This document shows positions 16,426-24,844 of a stretch of 64,000 nt of DNA, in pieces. Position 1 is the stretch's first letter. Each line of letters starts with the position of its first letter. The notes under the pieces are model-generated. The model was given only the letters and a program-made list of their open reading frames with translations, made no database searches and was not told the origin of the DNA. The position numbers were made by a program, and so were the translations under genes. This stretch comes from JAJAZB01 sp964244295 (lineage in GTDB: Bacteria; Bacteroidota; Bacteroidia; Cytophagales; Spirosomataceae), in assembly GCA_964244295.1 (NCBI GenBank), contig CAXTIG010000034.1:1-64000 (forward strand), written 5' to 3'.

Positions 16426-18087
16426 CTAAGCAAACCGCCGCCGCCGCACCACCTGCCACACTCCTCCCAACACCCCAATCAACACCAGCGGCAAACCCAA
16501 ATTCAGGCTTTGCCAAAACGTCCGCCCCTCGCGCACCTGCAAGGCATCGAGGGGCCGCAGGCGCACTTCCTTGTTGCGGGCGGTGATGACGCCGTTTTCG
16601 TCCACGAGGTAATCGACGGCGTTGAGGATGAAGTCTTTGTTGGAGAAAATGTGCCGGTCGCTGCTGAAGCGGTCGAAGCCTAGGGGCAGGGGAGCCTGGC
16701 GTTTGAAATCGAAATCGTTGAGCGGCAAATCGCCGTCGGTGCAGACCAGGATTTTCGACGCCTCGCCTTGGCCCACGAAGCCGTTGGCGCGGGGGTCACC
16801 GGGCAGAATCTGGTTTTTGTAAAGCGACTCGAAGCGCCCTTCGAGCAAACAGGCCAGCAGTTGCGGCCCGGCCCGGTAACTGCGCGGGTCGGGTTGCTGC
16901 CGGGCTTCGTTGTAGCTGATGAGCGCGGGGGCGTTGACGAGTTGCGTGTACTGCGAACTGAGCAGCAGCGGCGTTTTCGTAATCCCGTCGGCCCGCACCG
17001 TGTCCATCGTACCCACGAAGCGGGTGTACACCGCGTCGAGGTTGCGGGTGATGACCGAGTTGCCGAAGGAATTGACGAGCGGGTAAAACCGCCAGGGCAG
17101 CATCCGGAGTTGAGACTTGTCACCCAAATTGCCCACGTTGAGCGGAATCTGGGCCGAGAGCAAATCCTTGACGAGGTTGGCGTTGAGCCGCACGCCGTAG
17201 CGAAACAGCAGGTCGTCGAGGTTCAGGCGGGCCGGGTAGGCGTAGGTACCCTCGCGGCCCACGCTGTCGATTTTCAGGGCGTCGATGAAAAAAAGCGCCC
17301 GCCCGCCTTTCACGATAAACTGGTCGAGTTTGAACTTGTCGCCGTCGGTAAACAGCGTGTCGGGCCGCACCACCAGCACGGCGTCGAGGCCGTTGAGGTT
17401 GGCTGAGTTGCTCAGATTAACCTGAAATAAATCGTAGTTGCGTTGCAGAGCCACAATCAAATCGGCCAGCCGCCCGGCAGGGACGCGGCTTTTGTCGCTA
17501 ATCAGGCCAATCTTCTTTTTGTTGGTGTTGGTCAACTCGCGCAGCGCCGTGGCGAGGCCGTACTCCACGTTTTCGTAGGAAAGGTTCAGGTTTTCCTGGG
17601 CCGAGCGGGCGATGTTTCCCTTCAAAAAAAGCACCGTTGTTTCCCGGCCCCGGTACGTCAGCACTGCTCCCGGAAACACGAACCGCTCCCGCCGACTGTC
17701 CTCCCCGCCTTCGATGACGTTGGTGGGCGGAATGCCCCGCTCGGCCAGGCTTTGGTAAAATTCCGTCCGCTGCTTGGGGTCGGTGAACGCCGTGGCCGGG
17801 TCGATGAAGCGGTAGTTGAGCTTGGCTCCGGCGCTGGCTTGCATCTCCTCCAGCGTTTCACGCACGGCATTTTGCAGGCGCTCAAACCCGGCGGGCAAGT
17901 CCCCGGCGAGGTAGACTTTCACATCCACTTCCTCGTCGAGGTTCACCAGCAGGCGCTCGGTGGCTTCACTGAGGCTGTACCGCCGGTCTTCGGTGAGGTC
18001 CGCCCGGAAGGGGACGTACGCGGCCAGGACGTTGAGCGCGATGAGGCCGAGGAGGAAGAGCGGGATGCGGGAGAGGCCGGATTTCAT
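16426..18087 (-). CDS. gldG: Gliding-motility ABC transporter substrate-binding-type protein GldG
   Basis: 553 residues. N-terminal transmembrane segment (about 5-25), a large extracytoplasmic GldG/ABC_transp_aux domain and a C-terminal transmembrane helix (about 527-548) followed by VRRRRF. Family hallmarks are LTEDRRYSLSEATERLL near residue 31, VEYGLATALRELT, an IDALKID segment and KDFILNAVDYLVDENGVI near the C-terminus. GldG works with GldA and GldF in Bacteroidota gliding. gldF is normally adjacent and upstream, but here an inverted repeat and porT occupy that place. TATTTTTA lies a few bases before the ATG. Confidence 0.92.
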   Translation of the reverse strand: MKSGLSRIPLFLLGLIALNVLAAYVPFRADLTEDRRYSLSEATERLLVNLDEEVDVKVYLAGDLPAGFERLQNAVRETLEEMQASAGAKLNYRFIDPATAFTDPKQRTEFYQSLAERGIPPTNVIEGGEDSRRERFVFPGAVLTYRGRETTVLFLKGNIARSAQENLNLSYENVEYGLATALRELTNTNKKKIGLISDKSRVPAGRLADLIVALQRNYDLFQVNLSNSANLNGLDAVLVVRPDTLFTDGDKFKLDQFIVKGGRALFFIDALKIDSVGREGTYAYPARLNLDDLLFRYGVRLNANLVKDLLSAQIPLNVGNLGDKSQLRMLPWRFYPLVNSFGNSVITRNLDAVYTRFVGTMDTVRADGITKTPLLLSSQYTQLVNAPALISYNEARQQPDPRSYRAGPQLLACLLEGRFESLYKNQILPGDPRANGFVGQGEASKILVCTDGDLPLNDFDFKRQAPLPLGFDRFSSDRHIFSNKDFILNAVDYLVDENGVITARNKEVRLRPLDALQVREGRTFWQSLNLGLPLVLIGVLGGVWQVVRRRRFA

Positions 18088-18130
18088 GGGATAAAAATAG
18101 CGGAGTAGGCCATCAAAACTCCCCCAAACC

Positions 18131-18343
18131 CGTCATTGCGAGCGGAGGCAAACAAGACGAGCAACGCGAGGCTTGTTTGTCGTAGCGAAGCAATCCCCTG
18201 CTGGAGACACGGTAGCACTGGGCGAGTCGCTTGGTTTTCGCTCCCGTGCGACGGACCGCTTGGTCTTCGGGAGGGGATTGCTTCGCTACGCCTGAGAAAT
18301 CTCGTTTCACTCGTTTTCTCAGGCGTAGCGAAGCAATGACGGG
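18131..18343. repeat. Long mosaic inverted repeat, GTCATTGCGAGCGGAGG seed
   Basis: The left outer arm begins GTCATTGCGAGCGG at 18132; the right side ends GCAATGACGGG. Inner pairs include GTAGCGAAGCAATCCCCT against AGGGGATTGCTTCGCTAC and two AGGCGTAGCG-type stems. It separates porT from gldG, both on the minus strand. Confidence 0.75.
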
Positions 18344-18363
18344 CTTTGGGGAGGCGAAAAATC

Positions 18364-19107
18364 TTACTCAAACATCAAATAAATCGCCACCGTGTGGCTC
18401 GTCAGCTTACCCACGCCCTGGCTGTACGTACTCGTGTTGGGCTGGAAAAGGTTAACCAAGCCGTGCGAAAAACGCAACTCCGGCGAGAATTTGAAGAACT
18501 CGAACCAGCGCTCCAGCCCCACGCCGTACTCCAGCGAAATATCGGTGGTGCGGGTGGTGAGGCGTTCGCGGTTGAGGCCCACGTTTTCTTTTTTCCGCAC
18601 GTTCGACTCGATGCCGAAACTCGCGCCACCCACCAGGTACATCCGGGTGTTGCCGCGCCGCATGGATTTATACTTCAACAGCAGGGGCACTTCCACCCAG
18701 GTCGATTCGCGAAGCTGGCTTTTCTCCCCGCCGCCGCTGAAGCGGTAGTCCACCGAGCGCCCGTAAATCGAAACGGTGGGCGTAATCCGGAAATCGAAGC
18801 GGGGGTTGAGGCGGGCGTTCATCACGAAACCCATCCGAAAACCCGTCGTGGTGGGCGAAGTTACGGCGATGGCCGAATCCCCCTGGGCGGTTCCGTTGAC
18901 GAACCCGCTGCTGTGGGTGACGTTGAAGCGGGTCATCGGCAGGGCGAAGAAAAAGCCGTAGTGAACCGTTTTGTCGTCGTAAAATTCGTTGAACCGGCGT
19001 TCGTAGGAGCGGTTCTGGGCTTGGGCACCCAGTCCGGCCAGCACCAGAAACAGAACTATTTTTTTCCGAGGTAAATCGAACTGACGCCGAAGGTGAGTGG
19101 AATGCAT
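18364..19107 (-). CDS. porT: Type IX secretion outer-membrane protein PorT/SprT
   Basis: About 247 residues with an N-terminal signal (IVLFLVLAGLGAQAQ) and a predicted 8-strand beta-barrel. It shows NRSYERRFNEFYDDKTVHYGFF-type sequence split over the mature N-terminus, then STWVEVPLLLKYKS and HTVAIYLMFE at the C-terminus, all typical of PorT. It is required for assembly or function of the type IX secretion system. The frame overlaps the 3' end of ubiE by 52 bases if the ATG at 19107 is used. A shorter start near the KKIVLF segment would reduce the overlap. The genes are likely cotranscribed with ubiE first. Confidence 0.88.
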   Translation of the reverse strand: MHSTHLRRQFDLPRKKIVLFLVLAGLGAQAQNRSYERRFNEFYDDKTVHYGFFFALPMTRFNVTHSSGFVNGTAQGDSAIAVTSPTTTGFRMGFVMNARLNPRFDFRITPTVSIYGRSVDYRFSGGGEKSQLRESTWVEVPLLLKYKSMRRGNTRMYLVGGASFGIESNVRKKENVGLNRERLTTRTTDISLEYGVGLERWFEFFKFSPELRFSHGLVNLFQPNTSTYSQGVGKLTSHTVAIYLMFE

Positions 19108-19778
19108 TTGGTTTCGGTAAAACCCGCTTTTTCGTAGATTCTGAGAAAATTAGCGCCGTCGGGAAAAGCCTGCACCGACTCCGGCAAGTAACTGTAGGCC
19201 GCCCGGTCGCGGGAGAAAAAGCCCCCGATGGTGGGCGTGATGTACTTGAAATAAAAATTGTAAACGGCCCGGAACAGCCCGTTGCGGGGTTTGGAAAACT
19301 CCAGCACCACGCAGGTGCCGCCGGGTTTGAGCACGCGGGCCATGTCGCGCAGGCCTTTTTCGAGGTTCTCGAAATTGCGTACCCCGAAGCTAACGATGAC
19401 CGCGTCGAAGCTATTGTCCGAAAACGGCAGCCGCTCGCTGTCGCCGGTTCGGAGTTCGATGATGGAGTCCACGCCGAGTTTCTTCATCTTTTCCCGCCCA
19501 ACGGCCAGCATTCCTTCCGAAATGTCCACGCCCACGATTTTGTTGGGTTTCAGTTTCAGGGCTTCGATGGCAAAATCGCCGGTGCCGGTGGCGACGTCGA
19601 GGATTTTCTTCGGCTCCGACGGAGCCAGCAGGCGGATGGCTTTTTTCCGCCAGAGCCGGTCGATTCCCGCGCTGAGGAAGTGGTTGAGGAAATCGTAGCG
19701 GGGCGAAATGCCATCGAACATTTCGGCAACCTGCTCCTTTTTGGAGGACGTTTTTTCTTTGTAGGGAACGACGGGCAT
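19056..19778 (-). CDS. ubiE: Demethylmenaquinone methyltransferase
   Basis: 240 residues, class I SAM methyltransferase performing the last step of menaquinone synthesis. Motifs: VAEMFDGISPRYDFLNHFLS (the UbiE/COQ5 signature), ILDVATGTGDFAIEAL (SAM motif I), VGVDISEGML and GVRNFENLEKGL, with VLKPGGTCVVLEFSKP late. Cytoplasmic or membrane-associated. TACCTTTG lies only four bases before the ATG, implying a nearly leaderless transcript that continues into porT. In Bacteroidota, which use menaquinone, the menG name is equally apt. Confidence 0.95.
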   Translation of the reverse strand: MPVVPYKEKTSSKKEQVAEMFDGISPRYDFLNHFLSAGIDRLWRKKAIRLLAPSEPKKILDVATGTGDFAIEALKLKPNKIVGVDISEGMLAVGREKMKKLGVDSIIELRTGDSERLPFSDNSFDAVIVSFGVRNFENLEKGLRDMARVLKPGGTCVVLEFSKPRNGLFRAVYNFYFKYITPTIGGFFSRDRAAYSYLPESVQAFPDGANFLRIYEKAGFTETKCIPLTFGVSSIYLGKK

Positions 19779-19782
19779 GGGG

Positions 19783-19790
19783 CAAAGGTA
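19783..19790 (-). promoter_or_regulatory. -7 box of the ubiE-porT operon
   Basis: TACCTTTG on the minus strand is an exact TAnnTTTG match ending four bases before the ubiE start codon. Confidence 0.55.
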
Positions 19791-19795
19791 AGGGG

Positions 19796-19867
19796 TGAGT
19801 TGTAAATGGTGAATTGGTGATGAACTGCCGCCCGAAATTCACAATTCACCACTCACAACTCACCAAT
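19796..19867. repeat. Inverted repeat between two divergent promoters
   Basis: GTGAGTTGTAAATGGTGAATTGG on the left pairs imperfectly with TTCACCACTCACAACTCACC on the right. The -7 boxes of ubiE and of the Gfo/Idh gene lie just outside either end. Confidence 0.6.
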
Positions 19868-19874
19868 TGGGGGT

Positions 19875-19882
19875 TAAGTTTG
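19875..19882 (+). promoter_or_regulatory. -7 box of the Gfo/Idh/MocA gene
   Basis: TAAGTTTG is an exact TAnnTTTG match ending five bases before the ATG at 19888. Confidence 0.5.
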
Positions 19883-19887
19883 CCCGC

Positions 19888-20880
19888 ATGGAAAAGACCT
19901 TCAACTGGGGCGTGCTCGGACTGGGCCGGATTGCCCACAAGTTCGTGCAGGATTTGCAAACCCTGCCCAACGCCCGCCTCCACGCCGTGGCCTCCACCTC
20001 CGCCGACCGCGCCGCCGAATTTGCCGGGCAGTACGGCGCGACCCACGCCTTTGGTCGCTACGCCGACCTACTCACCTGCCCCGACCTCGACGTGGTGTAC
20101 CTGGCCACGCCGCACCACGGGCACGCCGAAAATAGCGTGATGTTACTCCGAAACGGCATTCCGGTGCTCTGCGAAAAACCGCTGGCGATGAATTCCTGGC
20201 AGGTGGCGGCCATACTCGGCGCGGCCCGGCAGCACGAAACGTACTTGATGGAAGCGCTCTGGACGCGCTTTTTGCCCGCGACGCGAAAAGTGCTGGAGCT
20301 GGTGCAAAGCGGAGCCATCGGGCAACTCCACACCCTGCGGGCCGACTTTGGTTTTCGGAAAGAATTCGACCCGACGAGCCGCATTTTCGACCCCGCTCAG
20401 GGCGGCGGTTCCCTGCTCGACGTGGGCATTTACCCCGTGCTGCTCTCGCTGTTTTTATTGGGAAAACCGGCCAGCGTGAAGGCCACGGCCCGGCTCCTGC
20501 CCACGGGCGTGGACGAATCCTGCGCCATGCTCTTCAGCTACGAAAGCGGCGCGGTGGCAATTCTCGACTCAGCCATCACCACCCAAACGCCCTGCGAAGC
20601 ACACCTGCACGGCACCGAGGGCACGTTAAAAATTCACAGCCGCTGGCACGAACCCAACCCCGGCCTGACGCTGACGCGCAACGACGAGGAGCCGCAGTTC
20701 TTCCTCTTCGACCGGGAGTGCATCGGCTACCGCTACGAAGCCCAGGCCGTGATGGCCGACCTCGCCGCCGGGCGAACCGAAAACGCGCTGGTGCCACTCA
20801 ACTTCAGCCGGAATTTGATGGAAATTTTGGATGCGGTGCGCCGGGAGGCGGGGATTGTGTATGCGGGGATTGATGTCTGA
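19888..20880 (+). CDS. Gfo/Idh/MocA-family oxidoreductase (cytoplasmic)
   Basis: 330 residues, NAD(P)-dependent sugar or polyol dehydrogenase family. The Rossmann motif is WGVLGLGRIAHKF at the N-terminus (about 7-19), followed by YLATPHHGHAENS and the catalytic-lysine motif CEKPLA. The C-terminal beta-sheet domain has GGGSLLDVGIYPV, the substrate-side DxGxY/H-type motif. The dihydrodiol-dehydrogenase-like subgroup is suggested by EALWTRFLP. No signal peptide, unlike the two paralogues at 21.7-24.8 kb. The start at 19888 is fixed by the promoter box just before it. Substrate unknown. Confidence 0.88.
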   Translation: MEKTFNWGVLGLGRIAHKFVQDLQTLPNARLHAVASTSADRAAEFAGQYGATHAFGRYADLLTCPDLDVVYLATPHHGHAENSVMLLRNGIPVLCEKPLAMNSWQVAAILGAARQHETYLMEALWTRFLPATRKVLELVQSGAIGQLHTLRADFGFRKEFDPTSRIFDPAQGGGSLLDVGIYPVLLSLFLLGKPASVKATARLLPTGVDESCAMLFSYESGAVAILDSAITTQTPCEAHLHGTEGTLKIHSRWHEPNPGLTLTRNDEEPQFFLFDRECIGYRYEAQAVMADLAAGRTENALVPLNFSRNLMEILDAVRREAGIVYAGIDV

Positions 20881-20987
20881 ACCGCGATTGGCCTGGATTT
20901 GAGAATTTTCAGGATGATAAAATCAGAATTTAGAATCCAGAAATCAACCATCCTGAAAATCCTTAAATCCGGGCCAATCGCGGTTCA
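20879..20987. repeat. Inverted repeat between convergent genes
   Basis: GAACCGCGATTGGCC with a downstream TTTTCAGGATG stretch (left) pairs with CATCCTGAAAA and GGCCAATCGCGGTTC (right, ending 20986). It overlaps both flanking stop codons. Confidence 0.65.
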
Positions 20988-21590
20988 GAAACTGACTTTC
21001 ATTCCTACCCCACTTTCCGCCACCTCCAACCGCTGCCAAAAGCCCTTATTTTTCTTAAAATGCCCCCGATGCACGGCGTACATCACCCCGTCGAAGAGTA
21101 ACAGGAAACCGCCTTGCAATATCAGCGACCGGCCGTAGCCGTCGTTTTTTTCTGAGTTTTCAAGCCGGGATTTAGCGCGTTCCATCAGGTAAAAGCCGCC
21201 GGTGACGTAGGCCACGTCCAACCCGGCGTTGACCAAAAATAATTTCTCCGTTTTTTGCTGCTCTTCCAGCGTTTCGTAGGCGCGGAGGCCGGTTTTGGCG
21301 CGACGACTGCCCAAAAACCCCACGCCAGCCAGCACTAAATCCACGCCCGCCCAAGCCAGGTTCATTTGGTAAAATGCCTTGTCGCTGCCGCTCGCGTTGC
21401 GGAGGGCGAGGCCGTTGGCGACGAGATTGCCCGCGCCCCAGGCTCCGAGTACAGTCATGCCGGAATGGGTGAGGCGCAGGCCCCTGGCGTTGAAGGCGTC
21501 GAGGGTTTCGGAGGAACGCTGGGCCTGAGCCGAACGGCTGGCGGCGAGTTCGCTGAGGAGGGAGAAGAGCAGAAAACGGAGGAGGCGCAT
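20985..21590 (-). CDS. Uncharacterised multi-span membrane protein
   Basis: 201 residues from the ATG at 21590 (MRLLRFLLFSLLSELAAS), with a signal peptide ending near SAQA. After it come about four hydrophobic segments, around GMTVLGAWGAGNLVANGLAL, LAWAGVDLVLAGVGFLG, LVNAGLDVAYVTGGFYL and ILQGGFLLLFDGVMYAVH. Likely an inner-membrane protein. The frame extends to 21635 but that part overlaps an inverted repeat. I have a faint memory of similar Bacteroidota proteins of unknown function and assign no role. It is not obviously linked to its neighbours. Confidence 0.65.
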   Translation of the reverse strand: MRLLRFLLFSLLSELAASRSAQAQRSSETLDAFNARGLRLTHSGMTVLGAWGAGNLVANGLALRNASGSDKAFYQMNLAWAGVDLVLAGVGFLGSRRAKTGLRAYETLEEQQKTEKLFLVNAGLDVAYVTGGFYLMERAKSRLENSEKNDGYGRSLILQGGFLLLFDGVMYAVHRGHFKKNKGFWQRLEVAESGVGMKVSF

Positions 21591-21624
21591 CGAAAAAGGG
21601 TTTGAAGGTTTGAGGAATTGAAAA

Positions 21625-21720
21625 GGGAGGGTCACGCTGAGCGGAGTCGAAGCGTGTGCGGCTGGCTGGTCAGCATCGGCCTACCGCACACGCTTCGACT
21701 CCGCTCAGCGTGACCCTCCC
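21625..21720. repeat. Inverted repeat, GTCACGCTGAGCGGAGTCGA seed
   Basis: Perfect arms of about 37 bases (21625-21661 and 21684-21720). The same 24-base core recurs at 50894-50989 with a different but self-complementary continuation, and as a half copy at 38508-38523. Confidence 0.8.
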
Positions 21721-21737
21721 TTTCCAAACCAAAAAAA

Positions 21738-23174
21738 TCAAGCCCCCAAACTCCAGCCCTCCCGGTAGGGGCGGGTCACGAACTGGTTGGCATCGTCGAA
21801 GTTGGTGATTCGCATCGCCGCGCCGTCCCAGAGCAGTTTTTTCCGACCAGGAAAACCCTTGCCGTCGCGGAGGTAGAAACTGCGAATGGCGAGGTTGCCC
21901 ATGATGACGGCCTCGGTCATCGGCCCGGCGTAGTCGAAACTCGAACTGAGCGCTTTGTGCTCGGGGCTGTCGAATCCCGCTTTGGCGGCAGCGAGCCACT
22001 GCTGGTAGTGGCCTTCCTTGTCGGCCCCGATGACGCGGGGAATGGTCATTTTCACTTTTGCCGCTTTCTCGGCGCGTTTTTCGGGCCAGGCGGTGGGGTT
22101 CATGCCGTAGAGTCCGCACATGAGCACGCCTTTTTTTCCAATCATCAACACCCCGCCGCTGCTGTCGCCGAGTTGTACGTCGGGCGGGATGGCGTCGGGG
22201 CGTTCGGGCAGAATGCCCCCGTCCGACCAGGTCATCTTCACGTCGCTCTTGCCGGGACGGGGAAATTTGAGGTGAATCACCGAAGCCGACGGAAAACCAT
22301 CGGTGTAAAAGGCTTCCTTGAAAAAATCGGAATAGACCGAGGCCGCGCTGCATTCCACCTCGCTGGGGTAGCCGAGTTTGAGGGCGCGGTAGGGCGGGTC
22401 CATCATGTGGCAACCCATGTCGCCGAGGGCACCGGTGCCGTAGGCCACCCAGCCGCGCCAGTTGAAGGGGTGGTAAGCGGGGTTGTAGGCTTCGTAGGCG
22501 GCGGGACCGAGCCAGAGGTCCCAGTCCACTTCCTTCGGCACCTCAAACTGACCCACTGGTTTGGGGATACCCTGGGGCCACACGGGGCGGTTGGTCCAGA
22601 CGTACACCCGGTCGCAATCGCCGATGATGCCCGCCTCGTACCATTCCACGAAACGCCGCACGCCGTCGCCCGACGCGCCCTGGTTGCCCATCTGACTCAC
22701 GCTTTTGTAGCGGCGGGCGCCCTCGGTCATCATCCGCACTTCGTTGATGTTGTGGGCCAGCGGTTTCTGCACGTACACGTGCTTGCCCCGCTGCATGGCG
22801 GCCATCGTAATCACGGCGTGGGTGTGGTCGGCGGTGGTGACGGTCACGGCGTCGATGCTTTTTTCGGCGTCGAGCATTTGTCGGTAGTCTTTGTACACTT
22901 TTGCATTGGGCCATTTTTCACGCGCCCAGGCCATCTGGCGGTCGTCGATGTCGCAGAGGGCCACGATGTTTTCCGAGCCGTTGTTCCAGGCTCCGTTCAA
23001 ATCCACACGGCCTTTGCCGCCGCAGCCGATGCCCGCGAGGTTGAGTTTGTCGGAAGGGGCGGTGTATCCCGGTCCGCCGAGGACGTGGCGGGGCACGATG
23101 TAAAAGGCGGTAGCCGCTACAGCGGCTTTTTTCAGGAAATCCCGGCGAGAGGCCGAAGATTGGGATTCGTTCAT
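21738..23174 (-). CDS. Tat-exported Gfo/Idh/MocA-family oxidoreductase
   Basis: 478 residues. The N-terminus has a twin-arginine signal (SASRRDFLKKAAVAATAFYI), then PRHVLGG. The Rossmann part has NLAGIGCGGKG, VALCDIDD and TTADHTHAV, then HVYVQKPLAH with the catalytic-lysine position. C-terminal features include TNRPVWPQGIPKP, YGTGALGDMGCHMMD and a final ITNFDDANQFV. Folded export suggests a bound nucleotide cofactor in the periplasm. It is a close paralogue of the gene at 23298-24764, separated by a perfect hairpin. Possible role in processing oxidised sugars; substrate unknown. Confidence 0.88.
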   Translation of the reverse strand: MNESQSSASRRDFLKKAAVAATAFYIVPRHVLGGPGYTAPSDKLNLAGIGCGGKGRVDLNGAWNNGSENIVALCDIDDRQMAWAREKWPNAKVYKDYRQMLDAEKSIDAVTVTTADHTHAVITMAAMQRGKHVYVQKPLAHNINEVRMMTEGARRYKSVSQMGNQGASGDGVRRFVEWYEAGIIGDCDRVYVWTNRPVWPQGIPKPVGQFEVPKEVDWDLWLGPAAYEAYNPAYHPFNWRGWVAYGTGALGDMGCHMMDPPYRALKLGYPSEVECSAASVYSDFFKEAFYTDGFPSASVIHLKFPRPGKSDVKMTWSDGGILPERPDAIPPDVQLGDSSGGVLMIGKKGVLMCGLYGMNPTAWPEKRAEKAAKVKMTIPRVIGADKEGHYQQWLAAAKAGFDSPEHKALSSSFDYAGPMTEAVIMGNLAIRSFYLRDGKGFPGRKKLLWDGAAMRITNFDDANQFVTRPYREGWSLGA

Positions 23175-23204
23175 AGGTTTGAAGAGGTTTGAAAAGGGTT
23201 AACG

Positions 23205-23293
23205 GGTTTGAAAAGGGTTGACGGGGTTTGAAGGTTTTACGGGTAACGAATTAACCCGTAAAACCTTCAAACCCCGTCAACCCTTTTCAAACC
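23205..23293. repeat. Perfect ~42-bp-arm hairpin between Gfo/Idh paralogues
   Basis: The arms 23205-23246 and 23251-23293 are essentially perfect complements with a loop of only a few bases. The left side also repeats GGTTTGAAAAGGGTT upstream in direct orientation, showing local duplication. Confidence 0.85.
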
Positions 23294-23297
23294 AATT

Positions 23298-24764
23298 TTA
23301 GACTCCCAAACTCCACCCGCCCCGGTATTCGCGGCGGACGAACTGGTTGGCTTCGTCGAAGTTGGTCATTTTCATGGTCGTGCCGTCCCAGAGGAGTTTC
23401 TTCCGACCGGGGTACACGAAGCCGCGTCCGTTGGGACCGGCCTGGCGCAGGTTGTAGCTGCGAATCGCCAGGTTGCCCATCAGAATGGCCTCGCTCAGCG
23501 GCCCGGCCACGTTGAAGCCGGAGGTAAGTGCCTGGTGTTCCTTGCTGTCGTACCCGGCTTTGCAGGCGCGTGCCCAGGCCACCTGATGGCCGTTTTCGGG
23601 CAGTTTCTGCAACTCACTTTTCTGAATTTCCTGCGTGATTTTCTTGCCGTTTTTCAGGTACACTTGCGGCGTGTTGCCGTAGGTGCCGCACATCAGAATG
23701 CCTTTTTTACCCATCATAATCACGCCGTTGCTGCTGTCTTCGTCGCCGATGAAGTCGTTGGCCGGAATCAAATCGGGGTGGAAGGCCCGGATGCCACCAT
23801 CGGTCCAGACCATTTTCACTTCCGACTTGTTGCGCTTCGATTCGGGAAACTTCAGTTCCACGTGCGAGGAAGGCGGGCAGCCTTCGGGGATGTACTCCGG
23901 CGTCCAGTCTTTTAAGAATACCTGCCCCACGCTGCATTCCACTTCGGTGGGGTAGCCCAGGCCGAGGGTTTGGAAGGCGGGCGCGATGAGGTGGCAACCC
24001 ATGTCGCCGAGGGCACCGGTGCCGAAGTTCCACCAACCCCGCCACTTGAAGGGGTGGTACAGCGGGTGATATTCCACCATCGGGGCCGTGCCGACCCAGA
24101 GGTCCCAATCTTCCTTGCTCATGCCTTCGGGCAGGGCATTTTTTTCGGTGGGCAGCGGAATGCCCTGGGGCCACACGGGCCGGTTGGTCCAGATGTACAC
24201 CGTGTCCACGGTGCCGATGACGCCCTTGTCGAACCATTCCACCAACTGCTGGGTACCCACGCTCGATGCCCCCTGGTTGCCCATCTGGCCGACCACTTTG
24301 TGCTTTTTCGCGCCTTCGGTGAGCATCCGGGCCTCGAAAATGTCGTGGGTCAGGGGTTTTTGCACGTACACGTGCTTGCCGAGTTGCATGGCGGCCATGG
24401 CGGCCACGGCGTGCTGGTGGTCGGGGGTGGAAATGGTGACGGCGTCGATGTCGCCTTTCATTTCATCCAGCATTTTGCGGTAGTCCTTATACTTCTTCGC
24501 GTTCGGGAATTTCTTGATGGCTCCTTCGGCGCGGGCGTAATCCACGTCGCAAAGGGCCACTACGTTGTTTTCGCCGTTGGCGTAGGCATTGGCGATGTCG
24601 CTGCCGCCCTTGCCGCCGGAGCCGATCGCGGCCACGTTGAGTTTATCGGAGGGGGCGATGAAGCCCTTGCCCAGCACGTGGCGGGGCACGATGTAAAAGG
24701 CGGTGGCGGCTACGGCGGCTTTTTTCAGAAAGTCGCGACGTGCGTTGTTCGATTGGTTTTCCAT
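23298..24764 (-). CDS. Tat-exported Gfo/Idh/MocA-family oxidoreductase (paralogue)
   Basis: 488 residues with the same plan as its neighbour: twin-arginine signal NNARRDFLKKAAVAATAFYI, LNVAAIGSGGKGG, VALCDVDYARAEG, STPDHQHAVAAMAAM, HVYVQKPLTHD, TNRPVWPQGIPLP, FGTGALGDMGCHLI and MTNFDEANQFV at the end. The two proteins are clearly recent relatives, so they may act on related sugars or on successive intermediates. A TIM-barrel isomerase-like gene lies 80 bp upstream on the same strand and is probably cotranscribed. Confidence 0.88.
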   Translation of the reverse strand: MENQSNNARRDFLKKAAVAATAFYIVPRHVLGKGFIAPSDKLNVAAIGSGGKGGSDIANAYANGENNVVALCDVDYARAEGAIKKFPNAKKYKDYRKMLDEMKGDIDAVTISTPDHQHAVAAMAAMQLGKHVYVQKPLTHDIFEARMLTEGAKKHKVVGQMGNQGASSVGTQQLVEWFDKGVIGTVDTVYIWTNRPVWPQGIPLPTEKNALPEGMSKEDWDLWVGTAPMVEYHPLYHPFKWRGWWNFGTGALGDMGCHLIAPAFQTLGLGYPTEVECSVGQVFLKDWTPEYIPEGCPPSSHVELKFPESKRNKSEVKMVWTDGGIRAFHPDLIPANDFIGDEDSSNGVIMMGKKGILMCGTYGNTPQVYLKNGKKITQEIQKSELQKLPENGHQVAWARACKAGYDSKEHQALTSGFNVAGPLSEAILMGNLAIRSYNLRQAGPNGRGFVYPGRKKLLWDGTTMKMTNFDEANQFVRREYRGGWSLGV

Positions 24765-24844
24765 GGCAATAGACTGAGGTTTTTGGTACTAAAAATAAAA
24801 GAGAAAGAGGTGGTTTTTAACTTCCCGGAAGTTTGAACGGGTCG

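Noticed and set aside
21957..23192. 411-codon plus-strand frame opposite the Gfo/Idh gene
   Set aside because: Composition is the His/Val/Gly-rich pattern of an antisense shadow. The minus-strand protein has a Tat signal and full family motifs.
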